Origin: JAIVHA01 sp965367295
GTDB taxonomy: Bacteria; Pseudomonadota; Gammaproteobacteria; DSM-19610
DNA: 41,050 nt
Reading direction: 5' to 3'
Assembly (NCBI GenBank): GCA_965367295.1
Contig: CBDUHN010000032.1
Location: forward strand, 1-41,050
Shown here: positions 33,094-41,050 of the stretch, in pieces
How the letters are laid out: every line of letters begins with the position of its first letter
How positions within the stretch are numbered: position 1 is the stretch's first letter
Translations under genes and position numbers: made by a program
Notes under the pieces: generated by a model
Seen by the model: the letters and a program-made list of their open reading frames with translations, nothing else
Database searches by the model: none
Told to the model about the DNA's origin: nothing

Positions 33094-33134
33094 ATCCCTG
33101 ATTCAAATCTTGTACTCATAACCCGAGGGTAGGT

Positions 33135-34550
33135 ATGAACACGCAGACCACTTACAACTACAAGGTCGTGCGCCAGTTCGCCATTATGACGGTCGTGTGG
33201 GGTATCGTCGGCATGCTGGTGGGCGTTTTGATTGCAGCCCAGCTGGTCTGGCCGGAGCTGAACTTCGACACGCCATGGCTGACCTTCAGCCGTCTACGGC
33301 CACTGCACACCAATGCCGTTATCTTCGCCTTTGGCGGATCGGCGCTCTTTGCAACTTCCTATTATGTGGTGCAACGCACCTGCCAGACGCGGTTATTCAG
33401 CGATGGACTCGCTGCGTTCACCTTCTGGGGCTGGACGCTGGTCATTCTACTGGCCGCCGTCACCCTGCCCCTGGGCATGACCACCAGCAAGGAATACGCC
33501 GAGCTGGAATGGCCCATCGATATCCTGATCACCCTGGTGTGGGTGTCATATGCCATTGTGTTCTTCGGCACCATCATGAAGCGCAAGGTGAAGCACATCT
33601 ATGTGGCCAACTGGTTCTATGGTGCCTTCATCCTGACAGTGGCGGTACTGCACCTGGTCAACAGCGCGGCACTGCCCGTGAGCCTGACCAAGTCCTACTC
33701 GGTGTACCCCGGTGCCATCGACGCCATGGTGCAATGGTGGTACGGCCACAACGCGGTGGGCTTCTTCCTGACCGCCGGCTTCCTGGGCATGATGTATTAC
33801 TTCGTACCCAAGCAGGCCAATCGACCGGTGTATTCCTATCGCCTGTCCGTGGTGCATTTCTGGGCACTGATTTCCACCTACATGTGGGCCGGCCCTCATC
33901 ACCTGCACTACACCGCGCTGCCTGACTGGACCCAGTCGCTGGGTATGGTGTTCTCGCTGATCCTGCTGGCCCCTTCCTGGGGTGGCATGATCAACGGCAT
34001 CATGACCATGTCCGGCGCCTGGCATAAACTGCGCACCGACCCGATCCTGAAGTTCCTGATCGTATCCCTGTCCTTCTACGGTATGTCCACCTTCGAAGGC
34101 CCGATGATGTCCATCAAGACCGTGAACTCACTGTCTCATTACACCGACTGGACCATCGGCCACGTGCATTCCGGCGCCCTGGGCTGGGTGGCCATGGTAT
34201 CGATCGGTGCCCTGTACTTCCTGATCCCCAAGCTGTTCGGCCGGGAACAGATGCACAGTGTGAAGCTTATTGAATGGCATTTCTGGATGTCCACGATCGG
34301 TGTTGTGCTGTACATCGTCGCCATGTGGATTGCCGGAGTCATGCAGGGCCTGATGTGGCGCGCGGTCAATAGCGACGGCACGCTGACCTACAGCTTCGTT
34401 GAATCCCTGGAAGCCATGTATCCCTTCTACTTCGTGCGCTTCCTCGGTGGCCTTCTGTTCCTCAGCGGCATGTTCGTTATGGCGTACAACGTCAGCAAGA
34501 CCGTTTCGGGACAGCGCGCTGAAGACGCACCGATCCCGCAGGCCGCCTAA
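33135..34550 (+). CDS. ccoN: cbb3-type cytochrome c oxidase subunit I
   Basis: Catalytic subunit of the high-affinity terminal oxidase used at low oxygen: heme b, heme b3 and CuB. A 471-residue protein with about 12 membrane helices. Heme and copper ligands are visible: HTNAVIFAFG, the CuB/Tyr region WYGHNAVGFFL, WAGPHHLHYTALPDW with the two histidines, and TIGHVHSGALGW. The ATG at 33135 has GAGGGTAGG just upstream. First gene of ccoNOQP. Confidence 0.97.
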   Translation: MNTQTTYNYKVVRQFAIMTVVWGIVGMLVGVLIAAQLVWPELNFDTPWLTFSRLRPLHTNAVIFAFGGSALFATSYYVVQRTCQTRLFSDGLAAFTFWGWTLVILLAAVTLPLGMTTSKEYAELEWPIDILITLVWVSYAIVFFGTIMKRKVKHIYVANWFYGAFILTVAVLHLVNSAALPVSLTKSYSVYPGAIDAMVQWWYGHNAVGFFLTAGFLGMMYYFVPKQANRPVYSYRLSVVHFWALISTYMWAGPHHLHYTALPDWTQSLGMVFSLILLAPSWGGMINGIMTMSGAWHKLRTDPILKFLIVSLSFYGMSTFEGPMMSIKTVNSLSHYTDWTIGHVHSGALGWVAMVSIGALYFLIPKLFGREQMHSVKLIEWHFWMSTIGVVLYIVAMWIAGVMQGLMWRAVNSDGTLTYSFVESLEAMYPFYFVRFLGGLLFLSGMFVMAYNVSKTVSGQRAEDAPIPQAA

Positions 34551-34565
34551 CGAGGAGAATCGATC

Positions 34566-35165
34566 ATGAGTCATGAAGTCGTAGAGAAAAATATTGGACT
34601 GATGGCGTTGCTGGTCATTCTCGTGATCAGTATCGGTGGCCTGGTGGAAATCGTGCCATTGTTCTTCCTGAAGAGCACCACGGAGCCGGTACAGGGGCTG
34701 ACCCCCTACACCGCACTGCAACTCGAAGGCCGTGATGTCTACGTCCGCGAAGGCTGCTATCTGTGTCATTCACAGATGGTGCGTCCGTTCCGGGCCGAGA
34801 CCGAACGCTATGGCCACTACTCGGTGGCGGGTGAATTTGTCTATGATCATCCGTTCCAGTGGGGCTCCAAGCGCACCGGCCCTGACCTGGCGCGTGTGGG
34901 TGGTCGTTACTCCGACGACTGGCACCGCGCCCATCTCAACAACCCCCGGGACGTAGTGCCGGAATCCAATATGCCGGGCTTCCCCTGGCTGGCGGAAAAC
35001 GTGCTGGATGGTGAGCTGACGCCCAGGAAACTGGAAACCATGCGCACCCTCGGCGTCCCCTATACCGATGACGACATCGCCAACGCCACCGCGGCAGTCC
35101 AGGGCAAGACCGAACAGGATGCCCTGGTCGCGTACCTGCAACGGCTCGGTACGGTACTCAAGTAA
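34566..35165 (+). CDS. ccoO: cbb3-type cytochrome c oxidase subunit II (monoheme cytochrome c)
   Basis: Membrane-anchored cytochrome c that passes electrons to CcoN. A 199-residue protein with an N-terminal membrane helix (GLMALLVILVISIGGLVEIV) and one heme c site CYLCH (C64, C67, H68) in the family context EGCYLCHSQMVRPFRAE. A methionine in SNMPGFPWL is the likely second heme ligand. GAGGAG lies upstream of the ATG; 15 nt separate it from ccoN. Confidence 0.97.
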   Translation: MSHEVVEKNIGLMALLVILVISIGGLVEIVPLFFLKSTTEPVQGLTPYTALQLEGRDVYVREGCYLCHSQMVRPFRAETERYGHYSVAGEFVYDHPFQWGSKRTGPDLARVGGRYSDDWHRAHLNNPRDVVPESNMPGFPWLAENVLDGELTPRKLETMRTLGVPYTDDDIANATAAVQGKTEQDALVAYLQRLGTVLK

Positions 35166-35179
35166 TGGAGGCGGATGCA

Positions 35180-35356
35180 ATGGAACTTACATTCTTACGT
35201 TCGCTGTTTACCGTATTGGTATTCGTCACATTCATCGGTGTTTGGATCTGGGCCTGGAGCAGCAAGCGCAAACAGGCTTTCGACGAGGCGGCCAATCTGC
35301 CCTTCGTGGAACCCGAACTCCCGGTACAGGATAAGGAGTTGCGTCATGAGCAATGA
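35180..35356 (+). CDS. ccoQ: cbb3-type oxidase small subunit CcoQ/FixQ
   Basis: A 58-residue protein with a single membrane helix (LRSLFTVLVFVTFIGVWIWAW) and a charged tail (SSKRKQAFDEAANLPF), the form of CcoQ, which stabilises the oxidase complex. The ATG at 35180 is preferred over 35165 because GGAGG (35167-35171) then lies at a proper distance. The end overlaps ccoP by 11 nt. Confidence 0.92.
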   Translation: MELTFLRSLFTVLVFVTFIGVWIWAWSSKRKQAFDEAANLPFVEPELPVQDKELRHEQ

Positions 35357-36260
35357 GTTTGCATTCAGCAGTGATTTCTGGAGCTGGTGGGTCATTCTGC
35401 TCACCCTGGGCAATATCGCCTTCTGCTGGTGGCTGATCGTCTGGACCATGAAGAAGCGGGCCGGAGAATCGGCCAGCGGCGATGTGACCGGGCATACCTG
35501 GGATGAATCCCTGCAGGAGTACAACAACCCCTTGCCACGCTGGTGGCTGTGGATGTTCTATCTCACCATGGTGTTCGGCATAGGGTATCTCATCCTCTAT
35601 CCCGGACTGGGCAAATATCCGGGTATGCTGGGCTGGACCGACAACAGCCAGTACGACCAGGAAATGGCCAGCGCGGAAGCCACCTACGGACCGATATTCG
35701 CCGCCTTTGCCAGCCGCAGCGTCGAGGATCTGGCCCGGGACGGAGAAGCCGTGAAGGTTGGCCAGCGGCTGTTCGCCAACTATTGCGCGACCTGTCATGG
35801 TTCCGACGCGGGCGGTGGCCCCGGCTTTCCCAACCTGAGCGATAACGACTGGTTGTATGGCAGTACCGCCGAGGCCATCAAGACATCGATTCTCGATGGC
35901 CGCGGCGGCAATGGCATGATGGTCGCCTGGAAGGACACACTGGGTGAGCAAGGCCTGGACGAGGTAACCGCCTATGTACTGACCCTGTCCGGGCGCGATG
36001 CCGATGCCAAGCTGGCGGAAGCCGGTAAAGCCCGCTTCGAAACCATGTGTGCCGCCTGTCACATGCCGGATGGCAGTGGTCAGCAGGCACTGGGAGCCCC
36101 GCGCCTCAATGACAACATCTGGCTGTACGGTGGCTCTCCCGGCGCCATTCGTCAGAGCATCGCGCAGGGCCGCAACGGCAAGATGCCCTCTCATCGCGAT
36201 TTCCTGGGCGAAGACAAGGCTCACCTGCTGGCTGCCTATGTGTATAGCCTGTCCAACTGA
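35346..36260 (+). CDS. ccoP: cbb3-type cytochrome c oxidase subunit III (diheme cytochrome c)
   Basis: Diheme electron-entry subunit. The ATG at 35346 gives 304 residues; longer open frames upstream are ccoQ shadow. Two membrane helices near the N-terminus (WVILLTLGNIAFCWWLIVW, then WWLWMFYLTMVFGIGYLIL) are followed by two cytochrome c domains with CATCH (C147-H151) and CAACH (C235-H239). The motif YNNPLPRWW between the helices is typical of CcoP. Confidence 0.97.
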   Translation: MSNEFAFSSDFWSWWVILLTLGNIAFCWWLIVWTMKKRAGESASGDVTGHTWDESLQEYNNPLPRWWLWMFYLTMVFGIGYLILYPGLGKYPGMLGWTDNSQYDQEMASAEATYGPIFAAFASRSVEDLARDGEAVKVGQRLFANYCATCHGSDAGGGPGFPNLSDNDWLYGSTAEAIKTSILDGRGGNGMMVAWKDTLGEQGLDEVTAYVLTLSGRDADAKLAEAGKARFETMCAACHMPDGSGQQALGAPRLNDNIWLYGGSPGAIRQSIAQGRNGKMPSHRDFLGEDKAHLLAAYVYSLSN

Positions 36261-36282
36261 TGCCGTACCCTGATGAGATCGA

Positions 36283-37731
36283 ATGGACGATCACACGGAA
36301 ACTGATCCAATGAATGACCAACATCGTCCGGCAACCAACAATTCCTCCACCGATTCGGTGGAGGAAGTACTTTATGCCAAGCGAAAGAAAATCTACCCAC
36401 GCGAGGTACATGGCTGGTTCGCCAGCCTCCGTACCCTGGGCGTGGCTACCCTGCTCGGCCTGTACTACGGTATCCCCTGGATGCAATGGGATAGCCGCCA
36501 GGCAGTGCTGTTCGATCTGCCGGCACGCAAGTTCTACATCTTCGGGATGACCTTCTGGCCCCAGGATTTTTTCTATCTGGCGCTGCTGCTGATGATCGCG
36601 GCACTGGCGCTGTTCTTCTTCACCGCCCTCGCAGGCCGCCTGTGGTGCGGCTATGCCTGTCCGCAAACCGTGTGGACGGAGATCTTCCTGTGGATGGAAC
36701 GCCGCATCGAGGGTGATCGCGGCAAGCAGATGAAGCTCGATAAATCTCCCTGGAATGCGCGCAAGCTCGGCATCAAGGGCACCAAGCATTTTGTCTGGAT
36801 CGCCTTTTCACTGTTCACCGGCTTCACCTTCGTGGGCTATTTCACGCCCATTGAAACCCTGTGGGCTTCCCTCAGCAGTTTCACACTGGGCCCGTGGGAA
36901 ATATTCTGGATCCTGTTCTACGGCTTTGCCACCTACGGCAATGCCGGCTGGATGCGCGAACAGGTGTGCATCTACATGTGCCCCTATGCCCGCTTCCAGA
37001 GTGCCATGTTCGACAAGAACACCCTGATCGTATCCTATGATCCGGAACGTGGCGAACCCCGCGGCTCACGCAAGCGCAATGTGGATCACCGCGAACAAGG
37101 CCTCGGCGACTGCATCGACTGCACCCTGTGCGTACAGGTATGCCCCACCGGCATCGATATCCGCAACGGCCTGCAATACCAGTGTATAGGCTGTGCCGCC
37201 TGCATCGATGTCTGCAATGATGTCATGAACAAGATGGAGTATCCCCGGGGCCTGATCCGCTACACCACGGAAAATGCCCTGGAACACCATGGCACCCACA
37301 TCATCCGTCCACGCATGCTGATCTATGCAGTCCTGCTGCTGGTACTCAGCACAGTACTGATTTATTCCATCACCCAGCGGGTGCCTGTCGAGCTGGATAT
37401 CATTCGCGACCGTAACAACCTGTATCGCCAGACCACCGAAGGCCTGGTGGAAAACGTTTATACGCTGAAACTCATCAACATGGACGAACAGGATCATCGT
37501 TATCAGCTCTCGGTGTCCGGTGTCGAAGGCATGGAGTTGGTACTCAGTGAGCCCGTGATCTCCGTACCAGCGGGTGAAGTACTGAACCTGCCGATGAGTG
37601 TCCGGGTCGATCCGGTCAATCTGGACAAGACCAGCAATGAAATCCAGTTCACCCTGCGCGCCATTGATGAACCGGAAATCACTACCACGCAGACCGGCCG
37701 CTTCCTCGGCCCGGCCATGGGAGCCCGTTAA
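36283..37731 (+). CDS. ccoG: Cytochrome c oxidase accessory protein CcoG/RdxA
   Basis: Membrane-bound iron-sulfur protein needed to assemble the cbb3 copper site, thought to reduce copper. The 482-residue protein has several membrane helices, the conserved LWCGYACPQTVW and REQVCIYMCPYARFQS segments, and two ferredoxin cluster sites: CIDCTLCVQVCP (C277-C287) and CIGCAACIDVC (C301-C311). The C-terminal part is a periplasmic immunoglobulin-like domain. It begins 22 nt after ccoP. A second ATG at 36310 is possible; neither has a strong ribosome site. Confidence 0.95.
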   Translation: MDDHTETDPMNDQHRPATNNSSTDSVEEVLYAKRKKIYPREVHGWFASLRTLGVATLLGLYYGIPWMQWDSRQAVLFDLPARKFYIFGMTFWPQDFFYLALLLMIAALALFFFTALAGRLWCGYACPQTVWTEIFLWMERRIEGDRGKQMKLDKSPWNARKLGIKGTKHFVWIAFSLFTGFTFVGYFTPIETLWASLSSFTLGPWEIFWILFYGFATYGNAGWMREQVCIYMCPYARFQSAMFDKNTLIVSYDPERGEPRGSRKRNVDHREQGLGDCIDCTLCVQVCPTGIDIRNGLQYQCIGCAACIDVCNDVMNKMEYPRGLIRYTTENALEHHGTHIIRPRMLIYAVLLLVLSTVLIYSITQRVPVELDIIRDRNNLYRQTTEGLVENVYTLKLINMDEQDHRYQLSVSGVEGMELVLSEPVISVPAGEVLNLPMSVRVDPVNLDKTSNEIQFTLRAIDEPEITTTQTGRFLGPAMGAR

Positions 37732-37733
37732 AC

Positions 37734-38237
37734 ATGCATGCACAACCCGCCATCACGCCCTGGTACCGTCAGTTCTGGCCCTGGTTCATTATCGCGTTGC
37801 CCGCCAGTGCCGTACTCGCCGGCCTGGCCACCCTGGCGATCGCCATCCGCTACCCCGATGCCATGGTGGTGGACGATTATTACAAGGAAGGCCTGGCGAT
37901 CAATCGACAAGTGGAAAAACAGCAGGCTGCTGCCAGTCTGGGTGCGCAGGCGCTGATACGGTTTGATGCCGGCAAGAATCAGCTGATGATCGAAATGATT
38001 GCGCCGAGCGAACTGCTGGGCAAGCTGCGGCTATACCTGATTCACCCCACCCTCGCAGGACAGGACCAGGTCCTGAGCCTGTCACCTGCAGCAGATGGCC
38101 GCTACCATACCGACCTTCCCGGACTCGGTACCGGCCGCTGGCATGTCGCCCTGGAACCCGAAAACGGCAACTGGCGACTGGAGGGGCGGATGCGATTGAC
38201 GGAAAATGCCCAACTGCTACTGACCCCCGATCATTGA
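37734..38237 (+). CDS. fixH: FixH family protein
   Basis: A 167-residue protein with one N-terminal membrane helix (FWPWFIIALPASAVLAGLATLA) and a periplasmic domain. The segment VVDDYYKEGLAINRQ is the family hallmark. FixH/CcoH is needed for assembly or stability of cbb3 oxidase. It begins 2 nt after ccoG, clearly in the same operon. Confidence 0.9.
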   Translation: MHAQPAITPWYRQFWPWFIIALPASAVLAGLATLAIAIRYPDAMVVDDYYKEGLAINRQVEKQQAAASLGAQALIRFDAGKNQLMIEMIAPSELLGKLRLYLIHPTLAGQDQVLSLSPAADGRYHTDLPGLGTGRWHVALEPENGNWRLEGRMRLTENAQLLLTPDH

Positions 38238-38256
38238 TTTACTCAGGAGCCACACA

Positions 38257-38517
38257 ATGGAAGACCATGGCGTGAACGAGATCCCGGTAGTCCAGCGCAT
38301 CATCGCCGTACTCTGGCCATCCTTCCTGATGTCGGGGCTGGCAACGGTATTGTTCTTCACCGCCTTTGATCCAGCCGAGCTGATTTTCAGTAACCGCAAC
38401 CTGGAGATCAGTCGTATCGGCGCCTACACCATTGGCTTCTTTCTGTTCTGGCTACTCACCGCGAGCACCTGCGCCCTGGCCTGCTATTTCCGACGTGCCT
38501 GTGACCATAAGCCGTAG
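38257..38517 (+). CDS. Small two-helix membrane protein of the cbb3 operon, function unknown
   Basis: An 86-residue protein with two membrane helices, VLWPSFLMSGLATVLFFTAF and an IGAYTIGFFLFWLLTASTCA stretch, joined by a loop with SNRNLEISR. The second helix ends in TCALACYFRR, two cysteines four apart at the membrane edge. It does not look like CcoS or like any CcoI fragment. The position, 19 nt behind fixH with a ribosome site (AGGAG, 38245-38249), makes it a likely oxidase assembly or accessory factor. Confidence 0.75.
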   Translation: MEDHGVNEIPVVQRIIAVLWPSFLMSGLATVLFFTAFDPAELIFSNRNLEISRIGAYTIGFFLFWLLTASTCALACYFRRACDHKP

Positions 38518-38524
38518 GCATGGG

Positions 38525-38971
38525 TCAGCCCGGTGATACTTCCAGCCAGAAGGTCACCGGTCCATTATTGACCAGCGCCACCTGCATATCCGCCCCGAAG
38601 GAACCCGTCTGCACCTGTCCATATTCCCGGCGCGCCTGCTCCACCAGATAGTCAAACCAGCGGCGCGCCTGCTCCGGCGCCGCAGCCGGAGTGAAACTCG
38701 GACGATTACCCTTGCAGGTATCCGCCGCCAGCGTGAATTGCGGCACCAGCAGAAGACCCCCCTGCACCTCCAGCACACTCCGGTTCATGCGATCCTGGGC
38801 ATCGGGAAATACGCGATAGTGCAATAGCCGCTCCAGCAGGCGATCCGCCTGCGCGGCGCCATCACCCTGCTGCACACCAATCAGGACCAGCAATCCATTG
38901 CCGATGGCGCCTACCGTCGTACCATCCACCACCACCTGCGCCTGGGTAACCCGCTGCAGCAACCCGATCAC
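38525..38971 (-). CDS. dtd: D-aminoacyl-tRNA deacylase
   Basis: Removes D-amino acids (and mischarged glycine) from tRNA. The 148-residue protein is full length, with the C-terminal cis-proline motif as NNGPVTFWLE and the first active-site motif as VPQFTLAADT; the residue before Q78 is Pro77, where E. coli has Ser (VSQFTL). It overlaps the 3' end of the upstream pip gene by 4 nt, so translation is coupled. Convergent with the cbb3 operon, with 7 nt between the stops. Confidence 0.93.
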   Translation of the reverse strand: MIGLLQRVTQAQVVVDGTTVGAIGNGLLVLIGVQQGDGAAQADRLLERLLHYRVFPDAQDRMNRSVLEVQGGLLLVPQFTLAADTCKGNRPSFTPAAAPEQARRWFDYLVEQARREYGQVQTGSFGADMQVALVNNGPVTFWLEVSPG

Positions 38972-39912
38972 GCCAGCCGTTCCGCGAACTGTCGTGTGGC
39001 ACCGATCAGGGCATCGACAATCGCCGGCTCACCGGCGGAATGCCCGGCACCATCGATAATGTGCAGTTCCGCTTCCGGCCAGGCCCGATGCAAGTCCCAG
39101 GCCTGCTCCACAGGGCAAACCGTGTCATAGCGACCATGCACAATCACCGCCGGGATGTGGCGGATGCGATCGATGTCATTCAGGATCTGGTTGTCGGTTA
39201 GAAAACTGTTGTGCATGAAGTAATGGCACTCGATGCGCGCCATGCCCAGCGCACGGTGAGACTCGGCAAAATGCTCCGCAAGAGAGGGCTTGGGGAGTAG
39301 CGAGGAGGTGCGCCCTTCCCATACACACCAGGCCCTGGCCGCCATCAGCCGGTGTACCTCATCGTTGCCGGTCAACTGACGGTAATATGCCGAAACCAGG
39401 TCATCACGCTCGGTGGCCGGGATCGGCGCAAGGTAATCCTCCCAGTAGTCCGGAAACAGACGGGAGGCCCCCTCCTGATAGAACCAGCGAATATCCCGAT
39501 CACGGCACAGAAAAATACCGCGCAGCACCATCCCTGATACCCGTTCCGGGTGGGCCTCGGCATATACCAACGCCAGAGTCGAACCCCAGGAACCGCCGAA
39601 TACAAGCCAGCGTTCGATGCCCAGGGTGCTACGAATATGCTCGATATCCTGTACCAGCGCCTGGGTATGATTGCCCTCCAGTTCCGCGTGCGGGGTCGAG
39701 CGTCCACAGCCGCGCTGATCAAACAGGACAATACGATACCGTTCGGGATCGAAATATTGACGATGATAGGGTTCACACCCCCCGCCCGGACCGCCATGCA
39801 GAAACAGCACCGGTATACCGCCGGGGTTACCACACTCTTCCACGTACAATTCATGGGGTGGCTCTACCGCCAGGGTATGTCGAACGTAGGGATGGATTGG
39901 CGGATATAACAT
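38968..39912 (-). CDS. pip: Proline iminopeptidase
   Basis: Cytosolic alpha/beta hydrolase that removes N-terminal proline from peptides (peptidase family S33). A 314-residue protein with the oxyanion-hole motif HGGPGGGC, the nucleophile elbow GGSWGSTLAL, the acid in VHGRYDTVCP and the histidine in DGAGHSAGE. N-terminal form MLYPPIHPYVRHTLAV is typical of the family. First gene of pip-dtd. Confidence 0.95.
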   Translation of the reverse strand: MLYPPIHPYVRHTLAVEPPHELYVEECGNPGGIPVLFLHGGPGGGCEPYHRQYFDPERYRIVLFDQRGCGRSTPHAELEGNHTQALVQDIEHIRSTLGIERWLVFGGSWGSTLALVYAEAHPERVSGMVLRGIFLCRDRDIRWFYQEGASRLFPDYWEDYLAPIPATERDDLVSAYYRQLTGNDEVHRLMAARAWCVWEGRTSSLLPKPSLAEHFAESHRALGMARIECHYFMHNSFLTDNQILNDIDRIRHIPAVIVHGRYDTVCPVEQAWDLHRAWPEAELHIIDGAGHSAGEPAIVDALIGATRQFAERLA

Positions 39913-40134
39913 AGATCGGGTTTCCTCGGTGCAAGCACGGCCATGAGCGACGTGCGCATACGGATAGCAGGGCTACATGACAATACCATACCCGGAGAAA
40001 GAGAATAATTTCATGAATATCCAAGGGGTATAGGAAATATCATGCCGGCCGATACTCTTCTGGTCGCAGGACATGGAGTTGCGATGCCACACAAGGATGC
40101 ACCGCATTTGACCGATATGTAAGGGGTTAACGCC

Positions 40135-41050
40135 ATGCAACATGCCAACCAGAACGGCATTCTGCGTATGCTCATGGGCTGCGCCTTCCTGTACCTGCTC
40201 GGTTCGAGTCCCGCCTTCGCGGCACCCTGGCTGATCACCCACCTGCAGGGACATGCTGAAAGTCGGCCCACCACCACCGCCCAGTGGCAGACCCTGTCCC
40301 AGGGCCAACAACTCGATCCCCCATTCCAGCTGCGTACCCATGCCAAGAGCCGCATCGAACTGGCCGCAAACGGCGATGTGATCAAAGCCTCTCCCAATAC
40401 GGAATTGTTTTTCCCCGCTCCCGCAACGCAGGAACCCGGAATCTTCACCCGTATTTTCCAGGCCGTGGGCGTGGCCCTCTACCAGGTCGAGCCACGCCCG
40501 GATCCACGCTTCGAAGTGACCACGCCACACCTGGTCAGCACGGTGAAAGGCACCCGGTTCGAAATCAGCGCCACGACGGACAAAACCGCTGTATCACTGA
40601 TCAAGGGATTGCTGGCCGTTAACGCCACTGCAGGTGGTGAAACCCTGTTACTACGCCCCGGCCAGACCGCAGTGGTCGGAAACCAACAAACCACGATAGA
40701 ACTGATCACACTGCAGCGCATCGGAACCGCCGGTATGACCGCAACCCTGGAGTCGTCTCCCGACAGCCTGTTTCAGCTCGAGCATTTTTCCTGGGCCGAC
40801 CAGCTCGGCATTGTCACCAGCACTACCACGGCCCAGGAAGCGGTAGCCGGCCTCGACCTGGCAGCCATCATCCGCAATACCCCGACTGACATCCTTGATT
40901 CCCTGAGCGGTACCCAGTTGATCGAGACCACTGCCGGTATTGCATCCGGGTCACTGGCAACAGTCGGTAACACTGTAGGTAACAGCCTTGGTGACGTAGG
41001 TAACAGCCTTGGTGACGTAGGTAACAGCCTTGGTGACGTAGGTAACAGCC
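40135..41050 (+). CDS. Secreted FecR-domain protein with heptapeptide repeats (3' end outside window)
   Basis: This frame starts at the ATG at 40135 (AAGGGG eight bases upstream) and runs off the right edge, 305 codons seen. A signal peptide ends near SSPAFA. A FecR-type domain follows, with the pattern TAQWQTLSQGQQLDPPFQL, RTHAKSRIELA, and VTTPHLVSTVKGTRFEISA. Despite the domain name this soluble secreted form has no link to iron siderophore signalling visible here; the domain occurs in many surface proteins. From residue 277 the chain turns into repeats of VGNSLGD, three exact 21-bp units plus partial ones, still going on at the window edge. Confidence 0.8.
   Translation, partial: MQHANQNGILRMLMGCAFLYLLGSSPAFAAPWLITHLQGHAESRPTTTAQWQTLSQGQQLDPPFQLRTHAKSRIELAANGDVIKASPNTELFFPAPATQEPGIFTRIFQAVGVALYQVEPRPDPRFEVTTPHLVSTVKGTRFEISATTDKTAVSLIKGLLAVNATAGGETLLLRPGQTAVVGNQQTTIELITLQRIGTAGMTATLESSPDSLFQLEHFSWADQLGIVTSTTTAQEAVAGLDLAAIIRNTPTDILDSLSGTQLIETTAGIASGSLATVGNTVGNSLGDVGNSLGDVGNSLGDVGNS
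40975..41050 (+). repeat. 21-bp tandem repeat inside the FecR-domain gene
   Basis: Units GTAGGTAACAGCCTTGGTGAC at 40975-40995, 40996-41016 and 41017-41037 are identical at DNA level; a fourth begins at 41038 and is cut by the window end. A shortened degenerate unit (GTCGGTAACACT) precedes them at 40963. Each unit codes for VGNSLGD. The lack of silent changes points to recent copying or slippage. Confidence 0.92.

Noticed and set aside
35175..35345. N-terminal extension of ccoP
   Set aside because: It overlaps ccoQ in another frame; the ATG at 35346 gives the expected CcoP start.
40069..40082. Sigma-54-like GG-N10-GC before the FecR-domain gene
   Set aside because: Only the GG and TTGC match; the rest of the -24 element is unlike the consensus.

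Overview
The window looks like the chromosome of a free-living, GC-rich gammaproteobacterium outside the Enterobacterales, most like the purple-sulfur/Ectothiorhodospira-type lineages. This is inferred from gene content and order (rpsU-yqeY-dnaG-rpoD-tRNA-Ile2, his-tat operon, ccoNOQPG-fixH with an Anr/FNR regulator, a PEP-CTERM-type protein), not from a database search. Nearly everything is core housekeeping DNA. The accessory parts are one insertion behind a tRNA gene and two surface/secreted proteins cut by the window edges.

Layout. 1-1800 (minus): the 3'-truncated gene of a secreted protein with a PEP-CTERM-like sorting tail, then a TauE/SafE-type exporter. 2030-6186 (plus): lytic transglycosylase slt, an NAD-dependent epimerase-like protein, and cca, whose HD domain has lost its metal ligands. 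6247-8421 (minus): uppP and a MidA-like methyltransferase. 8485-10910: folate genes (a folM-like pteridine reductase facing folK-folB) and plsY. 11007-16779: tsaD facing away from the macromolecular synthesis operon rpsU-yqeY-dnaG-rpoD, closed by tRNA-Ile2(CAU). Four copies of a REP-like palindrome sit in the gene junctions between 6.2 and 11.0 kb.

17009-22331 (plus) is a three-gene unit directly behind the tRNA: a Fic AMP-transferase-family protein with a built-in inhibitory helix, then the Mod and Res subunits of a Type III restriction-modification system, translationally linked. Its base composition is lower in GC than its surroundings. No integrase or second attachment site is visible. 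22711-24178 holds an outer-membrane barrel protein behind a perfect FNR box and a small pentapeptide-repeat protein.

24163-31226 (minus) is a long probable operon: hisB-hisH-hisA-hisF-hisI-hisE-tatA-tatB-tatC and an exported DUF255/thioredoxin-fold protein. 31476-38517 (plus) is the respiratory block: Anr/FNR oxygen sensor, OmpW-type porin, cbb3 oxidase ccoNOQP, its assembly factors ccoG and fixH, and a small two-helix membrane protein of unknown function. 38525-39912 (minus) carries dtd and proline iminopeptidase. The window ends inside a FecR-domain secreted protein whose C-terminal part consists of exact 21-bp repeats.

The best candidates for something undescribed are the Fic-Mod-Res unit, the repeat-bearing FecR-domain protein, the cca gene without HD ligands, and the FNR-box-controlled Cys/His-rich barrel protein.
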